From contig NZ_JANKHG010000016.1 in assembly GCF_024623725.1 (NCBI RefSeq), forward strand, positions 124,001 to 188,000: a DNA stretch of 64,000 nucleotides. The letters are read 5' to 3'. Below, piece by piece: positions 18,797 through 25,927 of this stretch. The notes beneath the pieces were generated by a model that saw only the letters and a program-made list of their open reading frames with translations, was not told where the DNA came from and searched no databases. Position 1 is the stretch's first letter; each line of letters starts with the position of its first letter. The position numbers were made by a program, and so were the translations under genes. Source of the stretch: Limnobacter parvus. Lineage in GTDB: Bacteria > Pseudomonadota > Gammaproteobacteria > Burkholderiales > Burkholderiaceae_B.

Positions 18797-20049
18797 TTAT
18801 AAACCGCCTGCGCCACCCATTCCACCCAGTGGCGCACATCAACCGTGGCGTCACTTTCCAAATGCCCCAGGCAACCAATGTTGGCCGATGCAATGGCCTG
18901 CGGTTTGCCCGCCATCAAATTGGCCAGCTTGCGCTTTTTCAGTTCTTTCGACAGTTCGGGTTGCAACACTGAATAGGTGCCAGCCGAGCCACAACACAAA
19001 TGAGAGTCGGCCACAGGCGTTAGCTGAAAACCCAGTGTGGTGAGTACGTTTTCAATCACGCCCTTGATTTGTTGGCCGTGTTGCAGCGTGCAGGGTGGAT
19101 GAAATGCAATGGAGCCCGGTATGCGCTGTTGTTCAATGGCAGCTTTTACCTTGGTGCCCAAACGGGCCAAGCCATCGGCATTTTGTTGGGTAATGAATTC
19201 GCCAATGTCCAAAGTTTTTTCGCTGACCAGTTTGGCTTTGGCGGCGTATTCTGCGTCGTTCTCGAAGTGATGCGCGTATTCACGCACGGTAACGCCGCAG
19301 CCAGAAGCATTCATCACTAAGGCCTCGGCTTCACCGCTTTGCAGCAATGAATGCCACGCATCAATATTGGTTTTCATCTGTGCCAAACCACCAGCGTGGT
19401 CGTTCAAGTGAAACTTCACTGCGCCACAGCAACCCGATTCTTGAATCACCATGCTTTGAATGCCCAGTGCGTCCAGAATGACCGATGTTGCAGAATCAAT
19501 TGACGGCATCATGGCGGGCTGCACACAACCCTTCAGCAAAATGACTTTGCGCGTGTGGGCTGTGTTGGCGAAGGGCAGGGTGGTGCGCTTGGCGGGTACT
19601 TTTTTCTGAATGCTGGCGGGCAATATGCCACGCACTGCCTTGCCCATGGTCATGCCAGCTGTAAACATGGAGCGATTGGTCATCAGCATTTTTAGGCTTT
19701 GGCGCGTCAGCTTTTCAGCCATGGGGCGCTCGACCCGTTCATCCACAATTTTGCGGCCAATGTCGATCAACTGCCCATATTTCACACCCGATGGGCAGGT
19801 AGTTTCGCAGTTGCGGCAGGTTAGGCAGCGGTCCAAATGTTGTTGGGTTTTGCGGGTAACCTGCTTGCCTTCCAGCACTTGTTTGATCAGGTAAATGCGG
19901 CCGCGTGGGCTGTCGAGTTCATCGCCCAGAATTTGGTAAGTGGGGCAGGTGGCTGTACAAAAACCGCAGTGCACGCACTTGCGCAAAATAGCATCGGCGG
20001 CTTTGCCATCGGGGGTGTCTTTGATCCAGTCGGCGAGTTGGGTGTCCAT
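18793..20049 (-). CDS. glcF: Glycolate oxidase iron-sulfur subunit GlcF
   Basis: Iron-sulfur subunit of the membrane-linked glycolate oxidase, passing electrons from GlcDE to the quinone pool. Two 4Fe-4S motifs stand near the N-terminus: CVHCGFCTATCPTY (from about residue 25) and CLTCRNCETTCPSG (from about residue 75). Two CCG-type domains follow (ESGCCGAVKFHL and SHLCCGSAGTYS). The 418-residue length fits GlcF. It is the last gene of the glcDEF operon, 10 bp after glcE. Its stop overlaps the end of the convergent gene at 17390 by 4 bp. Confidence 0.95.
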   Translation of the reverse strand: MDTQLADWIKDTPDGKAADAILRKCVHCGFCTATCPTYQILGDELDSPRGRIYLIKQVLEGKQVTRKTQQHLDRCLTCRNCETTCPSGVKYGQLIDIGRKIVDERVERPMAEKLTRQSLKMLMTNRSMFTAGMTMGKAVRGILPASIQKKVPAKRTTLPFANTAHTRKVILLKGCVQPAMMPSIDSATSVILDALGIQSMVIQESGCCGAVKFHLNDHAGGLAQMKTNIDAWHSLLQSGEAEALVMNASGCGVTVREYAHHFENDAEYAAKAKLVSEKTLDIGEFITQQNADGLARLGTKVKAAIEQQRIPGSIAFHPPCTLQHGQQIKGVIENVLTTLGFQLTPVADSHLCCGSAGTYSVLQPELSKELKKRKLANLMAGKPQAIASANIGCLGHLESDATVDVRHWVEWVAQAVYN

Positions 20050-20059
20050 TACGCTCTAC

Positions 20060-21166
20060 TTACAAAATAGGTGACAGGCGGTTGATGCTAAACACACCAG
20101 CCGGGTCGAATTGTTCTTTCAGGCGGCGTTGCAACTTCAGCATGACCGCGTCGGGTTGCTGAAATGCATGCGCACGTGCAGCTTCATTGGCCGTGCGGTA
20201 CAGGGTGGCGTGGCCACCCACGCGTTTGGCCAGGGCGCGGATTTGTTCTGCGGTTTTGCCGTTGCCGCTGCTATTGTTTTCATCGGCACGGAACCAGCGC
20301 AGGCCGCTGCCCCATTCATGCACGCTGTGACCGTGAAGGGCCAGATCAACTGTGGTGGGTGGCACAGCCAAACGCCACAGGTCGCCCTCGCGTGTGAAAA
20401 ATTCATGTTGCTGGTCGCGCACATTGGTCCAAAAGGCTTGCGCCTGTTGGTTTTCCATTTCTTGCCCACCCACGTTTTTCAAAGCGGCTTGTACGGCTGC
20501 ACTGGCACCACGCAGGCGCACGGTTAACTTGCCGTTCTCGAAAAAGGTGGCGGAAATGGGCAAGGGTTTTGAAAGCCAATTGTTGCTTTGCGAAATGGCC
20601 TGGTTCACATCCATTTCGAACTGTAAAGTGGCTTCAGCTGGGGCCACGGGCATTACCTTGATCGACAGTTCAGTGGCTATGCCCAGCGTGCCCATGCTGC
20701 CCGGAATAACGCGGGACACATCGTAGCCCGCCACGTTTTTCATGACCACGCCGCCAAAGTGCAGCAGTTGGCCTTTGCCATCCAGCAACGTACAACCCAG
20801 TACATAGTCTTTCACGCCGCCTTTGCTTAAGCGGGCGGGGCCGGCTAGGCCGCTAACAATGGCTCCGCCTATGGTGCCTCCGTTGGTGCCGCCAGCACCA
20901 AGCCTGGGGGGCTCAAATGCCAATTCCTGCTTTTGCGCTGCCAGGGCAGCTTCGACTTCAGCCAGTGGCGTACCTGGTTTTACAGTAATCACCAGTTCTG
21001 TGGGCTCATATTCCACAATGCCGGCCCATTGGCGCATGTCCACTTCCTCGCCTTGCAGGGGGCCACCGTAGAAATTTTTGGTGCTGCCGCCCACGGGGCG
21101 AATTTGCGTTTTGTTGCGCGCAGCCAGTTCAACCCGTTTGCACAGGTCGTCGATAAAGTCGCTCAT
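20060..21166 (-). CDS. glcE: Glycolate oxidase FAD-binding subunit GlcE
   Basis: FAD-binding partner of GlcD in glycolate oxidation to glyoxylate. The 368 residues carry an FAD_binding_4 domain: IRPVGGSTKNFYGG near the start, then TVKPGTPLAEVEAALA, and LGAGGTNGGTIGGAIVSGLAGP with the flavin-binding glycines. A GVVMKNVAGYDVSRVIPGSM block follows. GlcE resembles the N-terminal part of GlcD with a shortened C-terminus, as seen here. The gene sits 12 bp after glcD and 10 bp before glcF. Confidence 0.94.
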   Translation of the reverse strand: MSDFIDDLCKRVELAARNKTQIRPVGGSTKNFYGGPLQGEEVDMRQWAGIVEYEPTELVITVKPGTPLAEVEAALAAQKQELAFEPPRLGAGGTNGGTIGGAIVSGLAGPARLSKGGVKDYVLGCTLLDGKGQLLHFGGVVMKNVAGYDVSRVIPGSMGTLGIATELSIKVMPVAPAEATLQFEMDVNQAISQSNNWLSKPLPISATFFENGKLTVRLRGASAAVQAALKNVGGQEMENQQAQAFWTNVRDQQHEFFTREGDLWRLAVPPTTVDLALHGHSVHEWGSGLRWFRADENNSSGNGKTAEQIRALAKRVGGHATLYRTANEAARAHAFQQPDAVMLKLQRRLKEQFDPAGVFSINRLSPIL

Positions 21167-21178
21167 GGTCTCGTTCTA

Positions 21179-22669
21179 TTAAAAGCGTGGCAGGTCGGCA
21201 AACGGCACCTGGCCACCGTGCACATGCATGCGGCCATATTCCGCACAGCGGTGCAGGGTTGGAATGGCTTTGCCGGGGTTCAGCAAACCAGGTTCGTCGA
21301 AGGCTTTTTTAACGGCAAAAAATGTATCCAGTTCAGCGCGTGAAAACTGCACGCACATCTGGTTGATTTTCTCGATGCCCACGCCATGTTCACCGGTTAC
21401 TGTGCCGCCCACTTCCACGCACAATTCCAGAATTTCCGCACCGAAATCTTCAGCGCGCTTGATTTCCTCAGGCTTGTTGGCATCGAACAAAATTAGGGGG
21501 TGCAAATTGCCGTCGCCTGCATGGAAAACGTTTGCGCAGCGCATGTCATATTTTTTTTCCATCTCGGTAATGGCGTTCAACACATCGGCAAGGCGGCGGC
21601 GAGGAATGGTGCCGTCCATGCAGTAGTAGTCGGGCGAAACCCGGCCAGCCGCCGGAAATGCATTTTTGCGGCCCGCCCAAAATTTCAAGCGCTCGGCTTC
21701 GCTTTGCGAAACCTTGATGGCGGTGGCCCCGCAGCCATTCAGCACGCGGGTCATTTCGGCAATTTCTTCGGCCACTTCCTCGGGCGTACCATCGCTTTCC
21801 AGCAGCAAGATGGCCTCGGCTTCGGTGTCGTAGCCTGCGTTCACAAATGGCTCGACCATTTGTGTGGCGCGCTTGTCCATCATTTCCAGCCCGGCGGGAA
21901 TAATGCCGGCGGCAATGACTGCAGCCACGGCGTTGCCTGCATTGGCCACGTCGTCGAAGCTGGCCATGATGACCTGCGCCAGGGCAGGTTTGGGCACCAG
22001 CTTCACGGTAACCTCGGTAACCACAGCCAACATACCCTCTGAACCAATGACCAGGTTTAACAGTTCAAGGCCAGGGGCATCCGGTGCTTCGGAACCGAAT
22101 TCAACCACTTCACCTTCAATGGTAATGGCGCGCACTTTCAACACGTTGTGCACCGTTAGGCCGTATTTCAGGCAGTGCACGCCGCCGCTGTTTTCAGCCA
22201 CATTGCCACCAATGGTGCAGGCAATTTGGCTGGAAGGGTCTGGCGCGTAGTACAACTGGTGTTGGGCCACGGCTTCAGAAATGGCCAGGTTGCGCACACC
22301 CGGTTGCACCACGGCGCTGCGCGATTGCACATCCACTTTCAAAATTTTGTTGAACTTGGCCAAGCCCAGCAAAATGCCGTGCTTGTGGGGTTGAGCACCA
22401 CCGGAAAGACCAGTGCCTGCACCGCGCGCCACTACAGGCACGTTCAGCCGGTTAGCCAGCTTCAGGATTTGAATAACCTGTTCTTCAGTGTCTGGCAGTG
22501 CAACCACCATGGGCAGTTGCCGAAACAGGCTTAAGCCGTCGCATTCATAGGGTTTGGTGTCTTCCACTTCATGCAAAACAGCATGCGCAGGCAGAATCTG
22601 GTTCAGGCCAGCGATAACCTCTGCCCTTTGGGCTGCGTTTAGTATGAAATCTTCGGTGGGCGCATTCAT
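21179..22669 (-). CDS. glcD: Glycolate oxidase subunit GlcD
   Basis: Catalytic FAD subunit of glycolate oxidase. The 496 residues include the FAD_binding_4 domain (VPVVARGAGTGLSGGAQPH, then IGGNVAENSGGVHCLKYGLT) and the C-terminal FAD-oxidase domain (NVFHAGDGNLHPLILFD and VGGTVTGEHGVGIEK). These blocks are typical of GlcD and D-lactate dehydrogenases; glcE and glcF directly downstream decide for glycolate oxidase. The ATG is preceded by GAGG. No glc regulator gene lies beside the operon in this window. Confidence 0.95.
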   Translation of the reverse strand: MNAPTEDFILNAAQRAEVIAGLNQILPAHAVLHEVEDTKPYECDGLSLFRQLPMVVALPDTEEQVIQILKLANRLNVPVVARGAGTGLSGGAQPHKHGILLGLAKFNKILKVDVQSRSAVVQPGVRNLAISEAVAQHQLYYAPDPSSQIACTIGGNVAENSGGVHCLKYGLTVHNVLKVRAITIEGEVVEFGSEAPDAPGLELLNLVIGSEGMLAVVTEVTVKLVPKPALAQVIMASFDDVANAGNAVAAVIAAGIIPAGLEMMDKRATQMVEPFVNAGYDTEAEAILLLESDGTPEEVAEEIAEMTRVLNGCGATAIKVSQSEAERLKFWAGRKNAFPAAGRVSPDYYCMDGTIPRRRLADVLNAITEMEKKYDMRCANVFHAGDGNLHPLILFDANKPEEIKRAEDFGAEILELCVEVGGTVTGEHGVGIEKINQMCVQFSRAELDTFFAVKKAFDEPGLLNPGKAIPTLHRCAEYGRMHVHGGQVPFADLPRF

Positions 22670-22763
22670 GGGGGTACCTCATCAACAGCCTACAAGGATA
22701 CCCATTTCTGATTGCGATTGGTAATTGGTGCTTGCCCGAAGATCTCTTGATTAATGCAAAAAC

Positions 22764-23321
22764 TTAAGCCGAAGCCGTGCGGGCAGCACTGGATGCTTTC
22801 ACGAAGCATCTTGCCTTGTCATACGATTTTCCGCGAATAACCACGCGTTCGCCTTCAGTCAGTGAAACACCTAGTTCTGCCCATGCATCAATGTGGGTTG
22901 GCATTGCTTTGGCCGCCTGAACCAGGCAGTCGCGCTTGGTGAACTCCTGCCCTTCCAGTTCAATGGTTTGGTCAATGTCTATGTCCCGCGCGTACAAAAT
23001 CCAGTGTGTGGACTGCATATCGGAAATTTTAAGGCCCGTTGCACATGTATTAATTGATTTCAATGCCTTCAGGGCCGATTGCAGCGCTATTTCCGGATTG
23101 ATTGGTTTTCTGCAAATCATGCAGGGCAGCGTGGAATGGTCTTGAATTGCTTGTTCAGCAAGCCTTTTGACACAATTTGCACAGGCTTTGTGTTGGTTGG
23201 AGCAGAAGTCAGTTTGTGGTGCTTGCCGGCTGTCGGTTTCCCAGCAGACCGGGCAAGCTTCAAGTTGAGCATCATTGGGTTGCTGTGTTCCGGGTGTTGT
23301 CGAATTTTTCGCGGAGATCAT
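22764..23321 (-). CDS. RING-HC finger protein, putative ubiquitin-ligase-like
   Basis: The 185 residues carry a full C3HC4 RING pattern near the N-terminus: Cys23, Cys26, Cys40, His44, Cys47, Cys50, Cys67 and Cys70. The spacing C-x2-C-x13-C-x3-H-x2-C-x2-C-x16-C-x2-C lies within the RING-HC consensus. Such fingers bind E2 ubiquitin-conjugating enzymes in eukaryotes and in a few injected bacterial proteins. The rest of the chain is not recognised; it contains two repeats of the VxGK/EGQEF-type with TEGERVVIRGKSYDKARCFV. I chose the ATG at 23321, because the upstream TTG extension would overlap the previous gene even more. The gene overlaps the end of the J-domain gene by 50 bp and is probably translated from the same message. 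Confidence 0.75.
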   Translation of the reverse strand: MISAKNSTTPGTQQPNDAQLEACPVCWETDSRQAPQTDFCSNQHKACANCVKRLAEQAIQDHSTLPCMICRKPINPEIALQSALKALKSINTCATGLKISDMQSTHWILYARDIDIDQTIELEGQEFTKRDCLVQAAKAMPTHIDAWAELGVSLTEGERVVIRGKSYDKARCFVKASSAARTASA

Positions 23322-23880
23322 TGAGTTGTTTGAATGCTTCTGTGGCCTCAGGGGCCGGGTTTTTATCGGGATGAACCAGAAGGCCAAGGCGGCGCACCAG
23401 CTTGTTGAGCGAAGTTTTTAGTTGGTCGTAAGTTTCTTGCACAGTTGCAGGGGTTTCGGCCTGTTGAAAAGCATTCAAATGTAGCGCAACCGCTAGCTGC
23501 TCTTTTTGTGTCTTACCATTCGGGTCAAACTTTGTGGCAATGCCTTGAACGCCTTTCACGGCGCCGCTGGCTTGCGCTACAAATGTTGAGGCAGCCACTT
23601 CCTTGGGCTTGTTGGGTAGCGTGTGTTCAACATTGGACTTTTGCCGGGGCATTGAATTGAAAAATTGTGGCGGTTGTTTAAATTGATTGGGTCGCGGTGG
23701 TGTGTAAGGCGGGAACCGAAAGCCAGAATTGGCTTGCTGACTCAATAGCATGTTCAACAGTAGATCTGCCACAATGGTTCTTATGGCGTGCTCAATGAAA
23801 AGCTGTGCGAATTCATGCTCATGGTGGTTAAGCGAGTTTGGAAATACAGCAAATACTTGTGGATGTAAAAGTACAGACAT
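23272..23880 (-). CDS. J-domain-like protein
   Basis: The 202 residues start at the ATG at 23880, which has GGAG 7 bp before it. A longer reading to 24009 would run through the palindromic repeat and the promoter box and is rejected. Residues 1-60 are a hydrophobic-amphipathic region, followed by a Pro/Phe/Gln-rich stretch. The C-terminal 60 residues form a J-domain-like unit, with helix II ending in LVRRLGLLVHPDKNP (HPD at 170-172) and a following EAFKQLNDLREKF helix. J-domains stimulate Hsp70 ATPase. The position of the domain at the C-terminus matches the two MORN/J proteins at 5386 and 7141. It forms a two-gene unit with the RING protein downstream. Confidence 0.75.
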   Translation of the reverse strand: MSVLLHPQVFAVFPNSLNHHEHEFAQLFIEHAIRTIVADLLLNMLLSQQANSGFRFPPYTPPRPNQFKQPPQFFNSMPRQKSNVEHTLPNKPKEVAASTFVAQASGAVKGVQGIATKFDPNGKTQKEQLAVALHLNAFQQAETPATVQETYDQLKTSLNKLVRRLGLLVHPDKNPAPEATEAFKQLNDLREKFDNTRNTATQ

Positions 23881-23905
23881 GTGAAGACTCCATGGCCCAA
23901 AGAAC

Positions 23906-23933
23906 TCCGTGGTTTTTGAAACAGGAAAGTTCC
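23906..23933 (-). promoter_or_regulatory. HrpL-box-like promoter, GGAACT-N15-CCACGGA
   Basis: On the minus strand GGAACT (23933-23928), 15 bp, then CCACGGA (23912-23906), ending 25 bp before the start codon at 23880. It fits the HrpL consensus GGAACC-N15/16-CCACNNA at all positions except the last base of the -35 half. Confidence 0.6.
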
Positions 23934-23945
23934 AGATTTTTTCAT

Positions 23946-24138
23946 CCCAATCAGCAGCGACGTTCCTATCGCCCGCCTGAAAACCTGTTGATCCCTTTTT
24001 GAAGTTCACACTGACTCATTGAATTCGGCAAAACTAACGGCCGAACTCAATGTCGGCTTGCAGCCGACCGTGGCGTGTGAATTCAAACGGGCAGGTTTTC
24101 CTGAAGGCGTGGCGATAGGAACGTCGCAGCTGATTGGG
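23946..24138 (+). repeat. Long imperfect palindromic repeat, copy 1
   Basis: The outer arms are 28-bp inverted repeats (23946-23973 and 24111-24138) with a single mismatch. The inner part is also dyad-symmetric with small loops. Two inner hairpins stand in the core: an ATTCGGC/GCCGAA pair and CGGCT-TGC-AGCCG. The core matches copies at 24287 (inverted) and 57261. Confidence 0.8.
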
Positions 24139-24286
24139 ACTGAACTAAAAAGGTGATTAATCACGCTGGCACGATGTTGCGCGGGTGCTGACGGACTCGG
24201 CCTGTGATTAAAAGCTGAACGTGGGGGTTGTCGCACGATGACCAGTTAGAAAACTTGCCGGATTTGCGCGCAGATGCTTGTCTAGT

Positions 24287-24475
24287 CAGCTCGGCAGTGG
24301 GTTTGCTTGTTCCGCACTTTAAGAAAACCGCCCCGTTTGAATTCATCGAGAGCGTTCGGCAGCATGCCGACTCCGAATTAGGCCGTCTGTTTTGCCTAAT
24401 TCGGTGAGCGAAAGATGAATTTCAAAAAGGGATTAAGCGGTTTTCAGTGCGGGACAGGTGAACCACGCCGAGTTG
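24287..24475 (-). repeat. Long imperfect palindromic repeat, copy 2 (opposite orientation)
   Basis: The arms pair as CTCGGC...GTTCCGCACTTTAAG against the reverse complement of CAGTGCGGGAC...GCCGAG. The core carries the ATTAGGC/GCCTAAT and CGGCAGCATGCCG hairpins, the equivalents of those in copies 1 and 3 but with compensating changes on both sides of each stem. The stretch 24139-24286 between copies 1 and 2 holds GTGATTAATCAC, a 12-bp palindrome, and nothing else that I recognise. Confidence 0.8.
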
Positions 24476-24521
24476 ATGTGACACCTGCGATTTTGTATGG
24501 CAGCGTTATTTGCGCTTTCAA

Positions 24522-25580
24522 CTAAGAAGTCGCCAATTCACATCTCGGCCTGGTCAACATGCCGTAATCCCGCGCATCCAGCAGCGCAGGGTTCTTTGCC
24601 AACTGCATGGCCCCTGCAAACGCAATCATCGCGCCATTGTCTGTGCAAAGGCTGAGTTCAGGGAAATACACTTCAATGCCACGCTTGCCTGAAGCCTTCA
24701 CCAGTTGCTCGCGCAGCAATTTGTTCGCGCCCACACCACCAGCCACCACCAGCCTTTTGTGGTCCAGGTGCATGCAGGCTGCAAGCGCTTTTTTCACCAG
24801 CGTTTCCACAATGGCCGCTTGAAAGCTTGCGGCTAGGTCGGCTTTGTCGGTATCGGAAATCACCATGGTTTCCGAAGGCTGGCCAACGCCCGCCAGTTTC
24901 ATCGCTGTGGTCAGCACGGCAGTTTTTAGTCCAGAAAAGCTGAACATGTAATCGCCGCTGTGCAACATCGGACGGGGCAGTTTGAAGCGTTCCGGGTTAC
25001 CGATTTCCGCAAGCTTCGACAATGCCGGGCCACCCGGGTAGGGCAAACCGATCATTTTCGCAGTTTTGTCGAATGCCTCGCCTGCGGCATCGTCCAGAGT
25101 TTCGCCCAGCAAGGTATATTTGCCCAATCCTTCCACGCCCATCAATTGGGTGTGCCCGCCGCTGACCAGCAAAGCAGTGAAAGGAAAAGCGGGTGGATTG
25201 GCCGACAACAACGGCGACAACAAATGTCCTTCCAGATGGTGCACTGGTATCACTGGCAAATTTAGGCCCATGGCCAGGCTGTAGGCAAATGCACAACCAG
25301 CCATCAAAGCGCCGGGCAGGCCGGGGCCTGTAGTTACGGCAATTGCATCGACTTGCTTCATGGTGATGCCGGCTTGCGCAAAGGTTTCATCCATCAAAGG
25401 AATTAGCCTGCGAATGTGGTCGCGTGAGGCCAATTCCGGCACCACGCCACCATAGTCTTTGTGCATGGCAATTTGCGAATACAGCGCTTGCCCCAGGATT
25501 CGGCCGTCGGTTGTACACAGCGCTACACCAGTCTCGTCACACGAGCTTTCAAAGCCAAGCACAATTTTTGAAGAATTCAC
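24522..25580 (-). CDS. tsaD: tRNA N6-adenosine threonylcarbamoyltransferase TsaD
   Basis: Transfers the threonylcarbamoyl group to A37 of tRNAs that read ANN codons, with TsaB and TsaE. The 352 residues begin [15 protein letters not shown], the family signature. The metal-binding HHLEGH motif lies near residue 118, and the [10 protein letters not shown] and [13 protein letters not shown] blocks follow. The start is a GTG at 25580; the length agrees with the family. It is divergent from nirB, and the 347 bp between them hold the nirB control region. Confidence 0.96.
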   Translation of the reverse strand: MNSSKIVLGFESSCDETGVALCTTDGRILGQALYSQIAMHKDYGGVVPELASRDHIRRLIPLMDETFAQAGITMKQVDAIAVTTGPGLPGALMAGCAFAYSLAMGLNLPVIPVHHLEGHLLSPLLSANPPAFPFTALLVSGGHTQLMGVEGLGKYTLLGETLDDAAGEAFDKTAKMIGLPYPGGPALSKLAEIGNPERFKLPRPMLHSGDYMFSFSGLKTAVLTTAMKLAGVGQPSETMVISDTDKADLAASFQAAIVETLVKKALAACMHLDHKRLVVAGGVGANKLLREQLVKASGKRGIEVYFPELSLCTDNGAMIAFAGAMQLAKNPALLDARDYGMLTRPRCELATS

Positions 25581-25657
25581 GCAGCACTACCCAACTAGTT
25601 GAAGCGTGCATTTTAAACCAGCCTGACACCTGAAAGTGGAATCCCTGTTTTGTGCAC

Positions 25658-25687
25658 TGCACCCTTGCGGTGCTGTGCCGTGGTGCA
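25658..25687 (+). promoter_or_regulatory. NtrC binding sites (two, overlapping)
   Basis: Site 1 at 25658-25674 reads TGCACCcttgcGGTGCT, one mismatch from the NtrC dyad TGCACC-N5-GGTGCA. Site 2 at 25671-25687 reads TGCTGTgccgtGGTGCA, perfect in the right half only. They lie about 70 to 100 bp upstream of the sigma-54 promoter, the usual enhancer distance. Confidence 0.7.
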
Positions 25688-25755
25688 TTGATGCATCGGT
25701 AACCCCCACCTTTGCCACAAACCAGCCAAAACAGTGCAAATCCGGTCTAAAACAG

Positions 25756-25773
25756 CTGGCACGCCCCTTGCAT
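25756..25773 (+). promoter_or_regulatory. Sigma-54 promoter of nirBD-nasA
   Basis: CTGGCACGCCCCTTGCAT matches the -24/-12 consensus TGGCAC-N5-TTGCA exactly. The transcript should begin near 25783, giving a leader of about 145 nt before nirB. Confidence 0.85.
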
Positions 25774-25782
25774 AGATACCAA

Positions 25783-25927
25783 CGTAGGTCGTCAACGGCG
25801 GCGATCTGCAGGTGGATTGACAGGTCTCCCAAGGTTGCTAATGCAGCCAAGGGAGTTGGACAACGGCGTCCGTGCTGCTTCGTGCAGCCGGGGGCCGTTT
25901 TTTTTTGGGTAAATTGGGATTGAATCT
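25783..25927 (+). promoter_or_regulatory. Leader RNA of nirB with probable NasT (ANTAR) antitermination
   Basis: The leader folds into at least three hairpins. The first has GTCAA/TTGAC ends (25791-25821). The second pairs CTCCC with GGGAG (25826-25855) around an inner GGTTGC/GCAGCC stem. The third is the terminator at 25863. Two hairpins before a terminator is the arrangement bound by ANTAR proteins such as NasT and NasR. I could not fix the two hexaloops by eye, so the binding sites themselves are not proven. Confidence 0.6.
25863..25906 (+). terminator. Leader terminator before nirB
   Basis: A long stem, ACGGC-x-TCCG plus GCTGC, pairs with GCAGC plus CGG-x-GGCCGT around a TTCGT loop. Nine T follow. 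It ends 21 bp before the nirB start, so transcription of the operon needs antitermination. Confidence 0.85.

Noticed and set aside
23881-24009. An N-terminal extension of the J-domain protein up to 24009
   Set aside because: The extra residues are translated palindromic repeat and promoter box. The ATG at 23880 has a GGAG ribosome site at proper distance.
24006-24346. Two short minus-strand reading frames between the J-domain gene and tsaD
   Set aside because: They run through repeat arms and their spacer, have no ribosome sites, and resemble no protein.
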